A DNA stretch of 64,000 nucleotides from Euwallacea fornicatus (Eukaryota > Arthropoda > Insecta > Coleoptera > Curculionidae), in the NCBI RefSeq assembly GCF_040115645.1, contig NC_089548.1:558001-622000 (forward strand), in the 5' to 3' direction. Numbering within the stretch: the stretch's first letter is position 1; the number at the start of each line of letters is the position of its first letter. This document shows, piece after piece, positions 1 through 10,700 of this stretch. The notes beneath the pieces were generated by a model that saw nothing but the letters and a program-made list of their open reading frames with translations, ran no database searches and was not told the DNA's origin. The position numbers and the translations under genes are program-made.

Positions 1-425
1 TGTCTTTATTTAAATGTTTTTTTGCAAATGCTAATCTGACTTTTTGATTCTTTGCACTGACAAATGGTTTTTTTCTGGAAATTCGACCATTGAGATTACG
101 CTTTCACATTCACGCTATTCTAATTGTTTCGGGATTAACTGTCTTATGTAAATATTTTTCTACTTTAACAGCTGATTTAGGGGTACTTAATCTGGGATTT
201 TCTTTTACTTTTCGTACAATCCACTTTTCATCTGCTTCACTAAATATTTTCCGTGGGTTTTTTTTTGGTGTTTCGAATACTGCCCTCGTCCTTAAGTCTT
301 TCTATAATGTGTTGCACAGTCGACGCACTTTTTTCCACAATTTCAGCAATGGCCCCAATAGATTTCCCTTTTTTATAATGGGAAATAATTAGTTGGCGTT
401 CTCTTATTGTGGTATGTCGTCCCAT
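1..425 (-). pseudogene. Tc1-like transposase, N-terminal half, cut by window edge
   Basis: Reading leftward from an ATG at 425, the frame starts MGRHTTIRERQLI and gives a helix-turn-helix (ISHYKKGKSIGAIAEIVEKS), then a second DNA-binding segment after a frame change near 240 (EADEKWIVRKVKENPRLST) and a further stretch after another break (AKNQKVRLAFAKKHLNKD) that runs off the window at base 1. This order is that of the paired-like DNA-binding half of Tc1 transposases; the DDE catalytic half would lie outside the window. At least two frame breaks make it a pseudogene. The element's right inverted repeat was not identified between 426 and 600. Confidence 0.75.
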
Positions 426-2069
426 GTTGACGCTAAACTAAATTCTAACAAACATCAAATAAACAAGAACAAGCCAAACCAAGAATTGTTTATTGTTTGC
501 ATTTTTGAACATTTTTTGCATTTATAAACGTTTTATTTTCATAAAATTCAGCTGTATCATTTAAACTTTGAGATTCGTTTTACAAGCAAATAGAATTTAA
601 TTTTTTTTTCCTTTGTAGGTGTTAGGGACTCTAAGTTATTGGTTTTTTGTTTCTATTTATTTTTTATTGTTGTTAATGTTAGGTTTATTGTATACTGTCA
701 TTTATTCCCTTAAGTTACGCCTATGTACTGCGAAACTTATTCGGAGAATACCATCTGGGTGCCAGACCACATGGCCCATCAGGCTAAAGCTAAGGATACG
801 CTTTGGTTGGAGAATGTGCTACTAGTCGAAGAAGCTTTCTCTATAGGGACTATTGCTTTGATGGTCAATTTGTTGGACCCGCAATATTCCCAGAAAAGCG
901 ATTAGTATAGATATTCCCCAGATGGCCACGAGTTATGGGATTCGATGTAGCCATAGCTTACAATGGTTCTTGGTGGTGGTGCGCCCCTGGTTGGAATTCT
1001 TCGGGGTTAGTACTTAAGGGATAATCAAAGCAATTTTTGCTCTCTTTTCTGCTCTTCCTGTTGTCTTGTCGGGTGAAAGCTACGTCGGTGTCGGGATGTG
1101 ATCCGAATCATATCGTGTAACCCGCCCAATAAGCATTCTCCCTCTTCGTTACTTAGACCAAGATTCTTACATTCTTTTGAGATAAGTGCATAGTTAATAC
1201 AGTCCATTTTTACATAAAACAAATTGTCTTTGTCGTGTTTCATTTATCGAAGGAACACCCTTAACAGTAGGAATTAGTTTTTCTCTTCTTTGTTGTGGAT
1301 ATTACAGAACAAATGTAGGATAACATTTTAAAAATGTTGTACCTAGTTTATGGTTAAGTAAATGAAAATTAATTAATAAATAGTGATTTCAATATAGGTG
1401 TATCACTTTCACTTTGAGCCACTGTAGCTCTGTCGGTTTGCCATCATTATCTTATTCCTAAATTTAACGCTATAATATTAAAACCTATGAACTACTAAAT
1501 CTACAACGTACATATGTAAGTATTAGGCAGTTTTCGGGAGCAACGAGGTAAATACCCGGTAACCGTTACTTTCTATCTAGATATTCGATAACCTTAATTA
1601 TTGCTTTCTTTTTAACCGGCCAAAAAACTCAATTTATTACATAAAACGCACACAAGAAAACATAATTTATTCTCGTGTGCCATATCATACCAATTTTCCA
1701 TACTTAACTATAGCGTAAAATTTTAAGTTAGTCAAACTATGTATGAGATGTAACGAGTGTCTACTCTCTATTTGGCAACGTCATCTGCATGCATGCTGTA
1801 AACAATTCCGATGACTTTAAAAACTTATTCGGTATTGTGTACTCAGTAGTTTAAATCTAAATTACAGTTTTAATTAACAAATATTTTAATACTAACTTAA
1901 CTAGTACCTACTATATCTTTATTAAGTGTATTAGGTGCCATCTTTCATTCGGCTTATCGACAAAATAAATGCCTGTTGATAATGATAATACAGTTAATTA
2001 AATCTCCTACCATTAATCTGATTCAGTTCCACGGCAACAGATATTAGATTGAAGTCAAGCGGGGAAAAA
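426..2069. other. Intergenic stretch with no recognised gene
   Basis: I recognise nothing with confidence here. The part from about 700 to 1200 is less AT-rich than its surroundings and holds short open frames on both strands (for example 72 residues on the minus strand, 1243 to 1025), without splice sites or motifs I can name. It could be a decayed mobile element or an exon of an unknown gene. The last 100 bases should contain the promoter and 5' UTR of the acyl-CoA ligase gene that starts at 2070; no clear TATA box was seen. Confidence 0.3.
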
Positions 2070-5000
2070 ATGTGGTTTATTTTGAAAAGAAAATTGTTGC
2101 ATCGAATGGTTTTCCAAAAGTAAGTCGAAACATGTTAACTAGTAAATATCTAGCTAAGGGTTCTCCTATTTATTACTGAAACATCATTATAGATAATATT
2201 TTTAATTTCTGTGCGATAAGCGCACATATGTTGCTTTACGAACGTTCTACAGGGTGTCCGGATACTCCGTGTACAACGCTCTATCAGATATAGTACAACT
2301 CATAATAAGTCGATTTAACTAGATTTGCCTTAGTACAAAAGTTGATAATAACGGAGCTACAGGGTGTCAAAGTTGAAAAAGGAAATCAGATTTTCTTTCA
2401 TATCTTTTGACTTCTTCAAACTAATTTCACGAAATTTTGTATTCAGGGGTTTTTTGGGATGAGAAATTCAAATTTATAAACGATTTTGATGTATCTTCTA
2501 GAGGGCACCACAAGCGACCATTAGGACACTTTTAAACCGTCAAAACTTTTTTCTGCCACAGTGTATGTCAATTTCGAATAGAAAAATCTTTTACCCTATC
2601 TTTTCTGCTTAAAAAAGGTATACTTGTTAAATGTCGCTAAAGCCAACTGTTTAAAAGATATTTGCAATTTTATTAATAGATGCAATTTTTATTTCAAAGC
2701 ATTTTATTACAAACATTTCATAGCAAATGCTCAAAATGCGCACCATTTTATTTGTATTGTAACTTAGGTTTTTTGTTGTTTCCCTGAAGACGTTTAAGTA
2801 AACAAATGAAAATAACACTGCACGTCTTAGTTTCTTTTTGACGTTATTAGAATACTGAAGTTTTATCAAGTCAATAACTATCGCTTTTTCACAATGAATA
2901 CTTACACCTATAATGAGCAAGTTGACATGTTATTGGTTTATGGATTTTGCAATAAAAACGGCCGGGAAAGTGTTCGAGTTTATCACGAAAAATTTCCAAA
3001 TCGTCGAACACCCAATCATCAAACGTTTGCAAATATTGAAAGGCGACTCCGTGAAAATGGAAGTTTTCAACCGAAAAGAATCGACGGGGGTCGAATCCGG
3101 ACAACTAGGACAACAGGTAATGAAGAAGCTATTTTAAATAGAGTCGAAGAAGATCCGAGAATTAGTACCAGACGTTTACAAGACAACTTAGCAGTTCCCA
3201 AAAGTACAATTCACGAAGTTTTGAAAGAAGAATTATTATACCCTTTCCATATCCAAAAAGTACAAGATCTTTTACCGATCGATCTTGGAAGTCGTTTAGC
3301 TTTTTGTCATTTTATTCAAAATCAGCAAGTCCATAATCCGAACTTCAGTAAAAAAATTCTCTTCACCGACGAAGCTTGCTTTTCTAGATCCGGCATAACT
3401 AACGTTCACAATGAACATGTTTATAGTAATGAAAATCCGCACGCCCTCAAAGTAGTTCATCATCAACATACATTCAAAGTTAATGTATGGACCGGAATAA
3501 TAGGCAATATTATTCTTGGGCCTGTTGTGATGCCAAATCGATTAAATGGACAAAGTTATTTGCACTTTCTTCATGAAACTTTACCGGACTTGTTGGAGAA
3601 CATACCGTTATTAATTCGTGATGGCATGTGGTTCATGCAAGATGGGGCGCCTCCACATTATACCCTCAATGTTAGACAATATTTAAATAATACATTTCCT
3701 AGGAGATGGATTGGAAGGGGAAATGACGCTCCAGTACAATGGCCTCCACGATCCCCAGACTTGACGCCATGTGACTTTTTTTTGTGGGGTTTTTTGAAAT
3801 CAAAAGTTTATTCGACATCAATTGATCATATTCAAGAGTTACATAATAGAATTTTCAATGCAGTTAACGATGTGAGAAATAGGCCAGAAGTTATGCAGAG
3901 AATGCACTTTAATTTTTTGAAAAGAATTAATTTGTGTATGCAAGAAAATGGTGCGCATTTTGAGCATTTGCTATGAAATGTTTGTAATAAAATGCTTTGA
4001 AATAAAAATTGCATCTATTAATAAAATTGCAAATATCTTTTAAACAGTTGGCTTTAGCGACATTTAACAAGTATACCTTTTTTAAGCAGAAAAGATAGGG
4101 TAAAAGATTTTTCTATTCGAAATTGACATACACTGTGGCAGAAAAAAGTTTTGACGGTTTAAAAGTGTCCTAATGGTCGCTTGTGGTGCCCTCTAGAAGA
4201 TACATCAAAATCGTTTATAAATTTGAATTTCTCATCCCAAAAAACCCCTGAATACAAAATTTCGTGAAATTAGTTTGAAGAAGTCAAAAGATATGAAAGA
4301 AAATCTGATTTCCTTTTTCAACTTTGACACCCTGTAGCTCCGTTATTATCAACTTTTGTACTAAGGCAAATCTAGTTAAATCGACTTATTATGAGTTGTA
4401 CTATATCTGATAGAGCGTTGTACACGGAGTATCCGGACACCCTGTATAATAACTAATTTAACGTTTAATTCATTTTTTTTTTTTTTATTTTAGAGCACGA
4501 CTATATCGAAACCTCAGTTATGTTCATTATCCAGGAAAAGACTCACTGCGGTCTCTCACTATCGGAAAGCTATTAGAGCAAGCAGCAGAAACGTATAAGA
4601 ACCGACCCGCAGTCATCTCTAGATCGCAAAACCAAACAATAACATTTCAAGAAGTACTAATTCAGGCAGATAAGCTGGCCGCTGGGTTCAGATCCATTGG
4701 CCTTCACCCTGGAGACCGAATTGGAATTTGGGCCCCTAATTTGATTGAATGGTTTATTACTGATATGGCATGTGCTCGCGGGGGATATATATTGGTAGTG
4801 ACAGTTGTCTTAGAAATACTGAAAAGGAACTGACGCTTGCTAATTTTTAGGTCAATCTTAATCCTGCCTATCTGCCGAAAGAGATTAGGACACTAATAAA
4901 CTCAGTGCAGCTCAGTGCCATTGTATGCCCTCGCAATTTTAAATCTCAAGATTATTATAAACATCTTGTGGAGATTTGTCCAGAGTTACCCGATTGTCCT

Positions 5001-6860
5001 CGTGGAAAACTGCAAAGTAAAGCAATTCCCACACTGAGGAGCGTTATTGTAATAAGTGAAGAAAATTTAAAGTATTACCTTGATTTTAGTTTACATTACA
5101 AATAATTTGCATTTTTTATTCTAAGAGGTGCATTCCAGTATAAAGAGATAGAAAGTCTTGCTTCGCAGGGCGAAATCGAGAAAATTCAAGAATATCAAGA
5201 ATCCATAGATCCTGACCAAGTTTGTCATATGCAATTTACATCGGTAATTGCCAAAGTATCAAAGTTTTTTCTATATATAAATTGTTTAATCTCTGAATAA
5301 TCTATATTGTGATTTAGTTTTAGGGTACTACTGGAATCCCAAAAGTTCCCGTTCAAAGCCATTTTCAGATAGTTAATAATTCCTATTTCGTTGGAAAACG
5401 TAACGAACTGGACAGAAAACATCATGTGATTTGTGTTCAAGTGCCATTTTTCCATGTATTTGGAACTGTGGTGACCGTTGGAGGTTGTTTAAATTTTGGA
5501 GCCACGCTGGTTTTACCTGCATCTGGCCATAGTCCTGATAAGTCTTTGGATGCAATTAGAGACGAAAAGTAAGTAAATTTTTAAGAAGAATTGTAAGATG
5601 ACCGGTAAGTGCAATTTCAACATTTTAGTGCAATTAGGGCTAATATGCTCATTTGACTATTTAATTATAATTATCTCATCTTTCTAAAATTTCTAATTAT
5701 CTTATCTCAAAATTATATTTTGTTGCTTCAAACGACCGGTACTTATTATTCCTACTATAAAATAATTTTCTAATTACCAGGCTTCGCAAATGAGCAAGCT
5801 CATAACGAATCTATCATTATTTGCAAATGTTTAAGGTGCAGTATTATTTACGGAACACCTACGATGTACGTAGACTTAATAAACAGACAAAAAGTTAGAA
5901 ACGAAGACATCAATCCCGAAATTGCCGTCAGTGGTGGAGCACCTTGCTCACCGCATCTATTTCATGAAATGAAACATGTTTTAAAATTAAAGAAAGTTAA
6001 GGTTTGATGAAAACATCTGAGCCTTTGATGTATTAACTTAACAGAAATTATTTAATCTTCAGTCAATATATGGATTATCCGAAACTACCTGTGTAGTATT
6101 CAACTCGATGTTCGATGATGACGAGTATCACTCAACAGCAACGGTTGGGCATATTGGCGACCACTTGGAAGCTAAAGTGGTGGATGCAGAAGTACTCCTC
6201 GCTCTTGTAACATGTTAACGCCAACCGATTAAATAAAGGAATTTTAGGGAAAAACGGTTCCAAAAGGAACTCCTGGCGAACTTTTGATAAGAGGCTATTT
6301 AACAACTTTGGGTTACTATAATAACGAAGAGAAAACTCAAGAACTTATAGACCCTAATAGATGGTTACATACCGGGTAAAATATTCGTATTTTTATTACT
6401 TTTATTCGTTTTGATATTTCGTCTCATTGTAGAGATCAGTTCGTGTTGGAAGACAATGGTTATGGTAAGATTGTAGGAAGGTTAAAGGACGTTATAATAA
6501 GAGGAGGGGAGAACATATTTCCAAAAGAAGTAGAAGATATTCTAAATACTCATCCAAACATTTTGGAATCTCAGGTAAAAAAATATAGATACTTTTGAAG
6601 ATTAAATGACTCATGTGAACATTCAGGTTGTCGGCCTTCCTCATGAGCGACTTGGGGAAGAAGTTTGCGCGGTTCTGCGAGTAAAAGAAAAACATTCTAC
6701 GGATTTAAACGACATCGTGTCCTATTGTAAAGGAAAATTAGCACAGTTTAAAATTCCAACACGCCTAGAAATTGTGGATATGTTTCCAAAGACGGCTTCA
6801 GGAAAAATACAGAAATTCAAACTTGTTCATTATCTAAAAAAGTCAAAAAATAATCAATAA
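2070..6860 (+). CDS. ACSF2: ACSF2-like mitochondrial medium-chain acyl-CoA ligase, complete gene
   Basis: Ten coding exons, all with GT-AG borders and matching phases: 2070-2119, 4494-4794, 4851-5071, 5126-5243, 5324-5568, 5836-6001, 6063-6191, 6248-6375, 6433-6574, 6627-6860 (1734 nt, 577 aa). The product should activate fatty acids: ATP-dependent adenylation, then transfer to CoA. Visible motifs: AMP-binding P-loop TSGTTGIPK at about residues 229-237, YGTPT near 317, YGLSETT near 370, HTGD near 451, the hinge GRLKDVIIRGGENIFPKE near 468-485, and C-terminal SGKIQKFKL with catalytic Lys560. Whole-length resemblance is to vertebrate ACSF2. The first exon encodes a basic, acid-free leader (MWFILKRKLLHRMVFQ), consistent with mitochondrial import; it was assigned because its phase-2 donor fits the 4494 acceptor. 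Length is close to the family's. Intron 1 carries a complete mariner. No disabling change was seen. Confidence 0.9.
2250..2749 (+). repeat. Left inverted repeat of the mariner at 2250
   Basis: Reverse complement of 3945-4444. Its inner end contains, in antisense, the last ten codons of the transposase (GAHFEHLL plus stop). Confidence 0.88.
2894..3976 (+). CDS. Mariner-family transposase, intact, 360 aa
   Basis: Cut-and-paste transposase. The N-terminal helix-turn-helix half (about residues 1-120, including NEQVDMLLVYGFCNKNGRES and STRRLQDNLAVPKSTIHEVL) should bind the inverted repeats. The catalytic triad reads D159 (ILFTDEACF), D250 (FMQDGAPPHY) and D294 (SPDLTPCDFFLWG), followed by the usual C-terminal NLCMQENGAHFEHLL ending. 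The WPPRSPDLTP block and wide spacing place it near the rosa DD41D group, but I count 43 residues between the second and third Asp because of a short insertion (RGNDAPVQ in place of RGGPIQ). There are no stops or frameshifts. The last codons lie inside the right inverted repeat. Start chosen at the first ATG ahead of the conserved N-terminus. Confidence 0.9.
   Translation: MNTYTYNEQVDMLLVYGFCNKNGRESVRVYHEKFPNRRTPNHQTFANIERRLRENGSFQPKRIDGGRIRTTRTTGNEEAILNRVEEDPRISTRRLQDNLAVPKSTIHEVLKEELLYPFHIQKVQDLLPIDLGSRLAFCHFIQNQQVHNPNFSKKILFTDEACFSRSGITNVHNEHVYSNENPHALKVVHHQHTFKVNVWTGIIGNIILGPVVMPNRLNGQSYLHFLHETLPDLLENIPLLIRDGMWFMQDGAPPHYTLNVRQYLNNTFPRRWIGRGNDAPVQWPPRSPDLTPCDFFLWGFLKSKVYSTSIDHIQELHNRIFNAVNDVRNRPEVMQRMHFNFLKRINLCMQENGAHFEHLL
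3945..4444 (-). repeat. Right inverted repeat of the mariner at 2250
   Basis: Partner of 2250-2749; starts inside the transposase stop region and ends with ACACCCTG next to TA. Confidence 0.88.
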
Positions 6861-6861
6861 A
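6856..6861 (+). terminator. Poly(A) signal of the ACSF2-like gene
   Basis: AATAAA overlaps the TAA stop codon of the gene, so the 3' UTR is probably very short. Seen directly; its use is inferred. Confidence 0.5.
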
Positions 6862-7210
6862 GTTATATATATGGAAGTATGACGAATGTGCTTTGTTGAA
6901 GTCGCTTTCTCTATAGCAGAATAGTTTCGTTCATAACTGCAAAACCTTAATAACTTTCCTAGCAACCTAACAGCTATGGAAGAGATCTGATCGCGTATAA
7001 CGTACGTATGTCATGCTATTAAGCTATAAAACTTCTTGTGTTTTTTATACCCGTTTTTCTTAACATTCTTTACTGTGGAAAAAATATGCAAGGGTCAAGA
7101 AAAAAAAATGTTTACGTGAAATGAATGAATTAATTATCGTTTTTTAACCGGTACGTCTTAACAACAGATACTTCTATAAGTTAAAAATAGTTCTCTTGAA
7201 ATTTTATATA
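6862..7210. other. Intergenic, nothing recognised
   Basis: AT-rich sequence between the acyl-CoA ligase 3' end and a repeat; no gene, RNA or element seen. Confidence 0.5.
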
Positions 7211-7738
7211 CAGGGTGAGCAAAAATATTGATTACATATTACGCACTTACGATTTAGAGTATCTTGCTTATTTCAAATGGAATGTATACCTTTTTATGTA
7301 TTCAATTGTATCACTATTTAATACCCTTTCAAGTGATACTAATATGTCCTATATCTGTCTATAACCGTTTCTAATAAAATGAGGCTTTGTTTCATTTTAA
7401 ATAACAAGTACTGTCAGGGTATACCTTGGATTCGTTTCCATGGTTACATTTTTGCATTTGTTTAATTTGCTCAAGAAGTATTTATTTTAGACTTATTGAG
7501 TGTTATACAAACTTTTACTATTTTTTTCTTCTAATTTCAAATATTAAAAAAATATAAGGTGTTAGATTTAAAAAAAAAACGTAAGTTTGCATTGTAGCTT
7601 TTTTTGCACACCCCGTATAAATGACAATATTTTTAAAATGTGCCTTATAAGGTCGTACATATAAGTGTAAAAACAATTTTTCGTCAAAACCATTAATAAA
7701 GCCGTAATCGTCCGCGGCGCTCTTATTGGACCACCCTG
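7211..7738. repeat. Deletion derivative of the 33.5-kb foldback family
   Basis: Flanked by TA. The left end CAGGGTGAGCAAAAATATTG and the following 180 bp resemble the inner arm of the foldback element at 33574-35703 (from 33939). The right 200 bp, ending GCGCTCTTATTGGACCACCCTG, resemble that element's outer arm in reverse. It is more diverged than the longer copy and has no coding capacity. Confidence 0.6.
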
Positions 7739-7769
7739 TATATATATATGTACATATAGTTTCAATTAT

Positions 7770-10700
7770 TTACACAACATTTTCTACACTAAAATAAATT
7801 ACACTTATAATGCTGATAAATAACAAATTTATGTCGTAACGATTTGTTGACGATGAACTGCAACTGTTTTCAATTGCATTAACCAATAAGCCCTGCTTTT
7901 GAAGTTGCTTGTGAATATTGTGAATTATTCGTTTTTCTAAATATTTTTCCTTGGTCAAAATCAAAGTGAATATCTTCTTATCGATACTTAAATGTGTATC
8001 GCAAAATAATAAAACCAAGTGATTTCCTACTGCTTTTATAACCTGGATGCCTCCATAAAAGAATGTTTTTGATTGATTATCATCTGAAATTACGAAATTG
8101 GGAAAATGATATAAATACAGGATGTCCACTTAACAACTCTTCGGGCTCCTACGAATTTGCGATTTCATTAAAAAAATAATTAGGAGGACGTATATGAGAC
8201 TAATAAAGGTAAATTTTAAAATTAGTAACAATCTTAATATCATCTTATAGGAGAATCAGTTCAAAAATGATTAATATCTAGGTTAAGATAATTGAGATAT
8301 TAATTTTTTTATGAGACACTGTAAACGTCTAAAATTTCTTTTCTTTTGGATCGTCATAACTTCGAGTCACTGCATCATAGTATAAAAAAAGCTTGAAACC
8401 AACACAAGCTGAAGAAAGAATTCTATCACGCGAAACAATACAGGCGGTGCCATTGAAAATAATTACACTTTATGACGCCTCACTTTTTGGGACGCCCTGT
8501 AGGGTTGCCACTAATTTTAAAATATATCTTTACTAGTCTCATATACATCCCCATAATTGATTTTGCCATAAAATCATAAATACACTTACAAAAATTTAAA
8601 GAGCTGTTAAGTGGACACCCTAGATATAGAGATTAAAATACCTTGATCAGTTTGGTCAGTCATCCAAAATCCAGGTTGGTACATACTATATCTTAATCTG
8701 TACTCTGTACTGTGAATACCTTCATCCCAATAGACTCTTAGATATCGCGTATCATACAGATGAGTAATATACAGAGGATATCTTTCTCTTTCTTTATATT
8801 TACTCGCATCTCTAAAAAAAAAACTTTGAAACATATAATGTATTAACCGAAGCTATAGCCGAAAAATTAAATGCCTTAAACAAGTTGAATAGAAGTTGTC
8901 AAACTGTCTCTTAATAATGCCATGCAATAAGTTTATTATTGACAAATTGAAGGATTTGTCGGTTCAAAATGATGTTAACAATATATAGTTTTGAAAATTT
9001 AGTCCAATATAAAAATATTTTCTACCAGAATACATAATTCAGAATTAATTTATCCTGATTGTGAATTCACCCTGATTGTGAATTCACCCGCAGACCTGAA
9101 CACACTTTTATATCTGAAATTATTTAATTAACCCTATGACTATGTAATGGGAATTGTATATAAAACATACGTGGTGAGATATATCATACCTCTCAATATA
9201 CCTGTCACTTGAAATGGAGTGATACAATTTGTGCTAACTTTCCATACTTTTTATTTAGGAAATACATATATCGTAACAAGTACAGTAATGGACAAAAGTA
9301 TATAGACAAATGAAACTCTTTATAAATATTTACTAGATAATTTAATTTTACCTTCCTTATTTGGTAAATAATATGGGCAGGTAAAACTAATAATACTTTC
9401 AAAATGTTTATATTTTTTTGTATAGCAATAAATATTTAATACAATAATATAGTTTTTTGCTTGAACAAAAGTATATAGACTGGCAGTTCAAGTCGTTTAT
9501 TTGTTGAATAAACAATATTAAAATTGTCTCAATTTTTTTAAAATTTAAGTTCCACAATGCCCCGCGGTTCTCAAGTGCCTTTTGAAATCAGAACAAAAAT
9601 TATAGAGCTGTCTAATAATGGTTTTCGACAAATAGACATCGCAAAAAGCTTAAACTTGAAGCGGAAGACAGTTTGGGCTATTATCAATAAATTTAAACAA
9701 AAGGGATCCGTAGAAGTTGCTCTTCGAACTGGTCGACGTAGGAAACTTCAACCTAGGACCATTCGTTTGATTAAAATAATTTCTTCCAAAGATCCATTTA
9801 AAACACCAAGGCAAATTAAAAATGAATTTACCGCTGAAGGAGTATCCAGTGCTTCAACTAAGACCATAAAACGAAGGTTGAACGATCTTAATTTATTTGC
9901 ACGTCGTCCCATCAAAAAGCCATTGCTTAGTAAGAAGAACCGGAAGGCCCGACTCGAATTTGCTCGCAATCATCTCTACTGGACCTTCCACGATTGGAAA
10001 AGAGTGTGCTTTTCCGATGAATCCAAGTTTAATTTGCATGGAACTGATGGGATCAATTATGTGCGGCGTCCATGTGGCAAGAGAATGGATCCCAAATACA
10101 TGTTGTCCACTGTTAAGCATGGAGGTGGGTCTGTTATGCTGTGGGGATGTTTCTCGGGATTTGGGATGGGTCCGTTGCATCGCATTGAGGGCATCATGGA
10201 TAGATTCATATATAGGGATATACTAAAAGATGTCTTGTTACCTTATATGGAAGATTATATGCCTCTACGATCCACCTTCCAACAAGATAATGACCCGAAA
10301 CACACTTCTAGGTTGGCAAAACAATACTTGTTAGATGAAAAAATTCGCATTTTACAATGGCCATCGCAGTCTCCGGATTTAAATTCGATTGAGAATATGT
10401 GGGAGCATCTTAAAAGACTGGTTGGAAGCAAACACTCCCCCAATAAGAATGAACTCTATACACAGTTGGAGGAAACATGGAAAAATATCGATGTGGACTA
10501 CATAAACAAACTTTTGGAGTCAACGCCTAGACGATGCCAAGCGGTAATTTCCAATAATGGGTATTCCAGGAAATATTAGGATGAACTTTAAGAAAAAACA
10601 ATGTTTTGTTAATATATGAATTAAGAATAACCTTTTAATTAAGAAATTTCCGGTTTGTCTATATACTTTTGTCCGTTTAATATTGAATAAATAAATTTTA

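Larger units (their letters stand above)
2250..4444 (+). mobile_element. Complete rosa-like mariner with 500-bp inverted repeats
   Basis: The element is flanked by TA at 2248-2249 and 4445-4446 and starts CAGGGTGTCCGGATACTCC, with the exact reverse complement at its right end. The inverted repeats run 2250-2749 and 3945-4444 and look essentially identical by eye, pointing to a young insertion. A second CAGGGTGTCAAAG motif lies about 105 bp inside each end. The element carries one uninterrupted transposase gene. It sits in intron 1 of the acyl-CoA ligase gene in the same orientation, leaving 49 bp to the 3' splice site, including a TAACTAAT branch-point-like sequence and a long pyrimidine tract. 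Confidence 0.92.

Noticed and set aside
619..905. Plus-strand open frames as exons of a host gene
   Set aside because: No motif, no matched splice sites, and the two frames overlap each other.
9054..9089. Duplicated CCTGATTGTGAATTCAC as a minisatellite
   Set aside because: Only two units; a simple local duplication.
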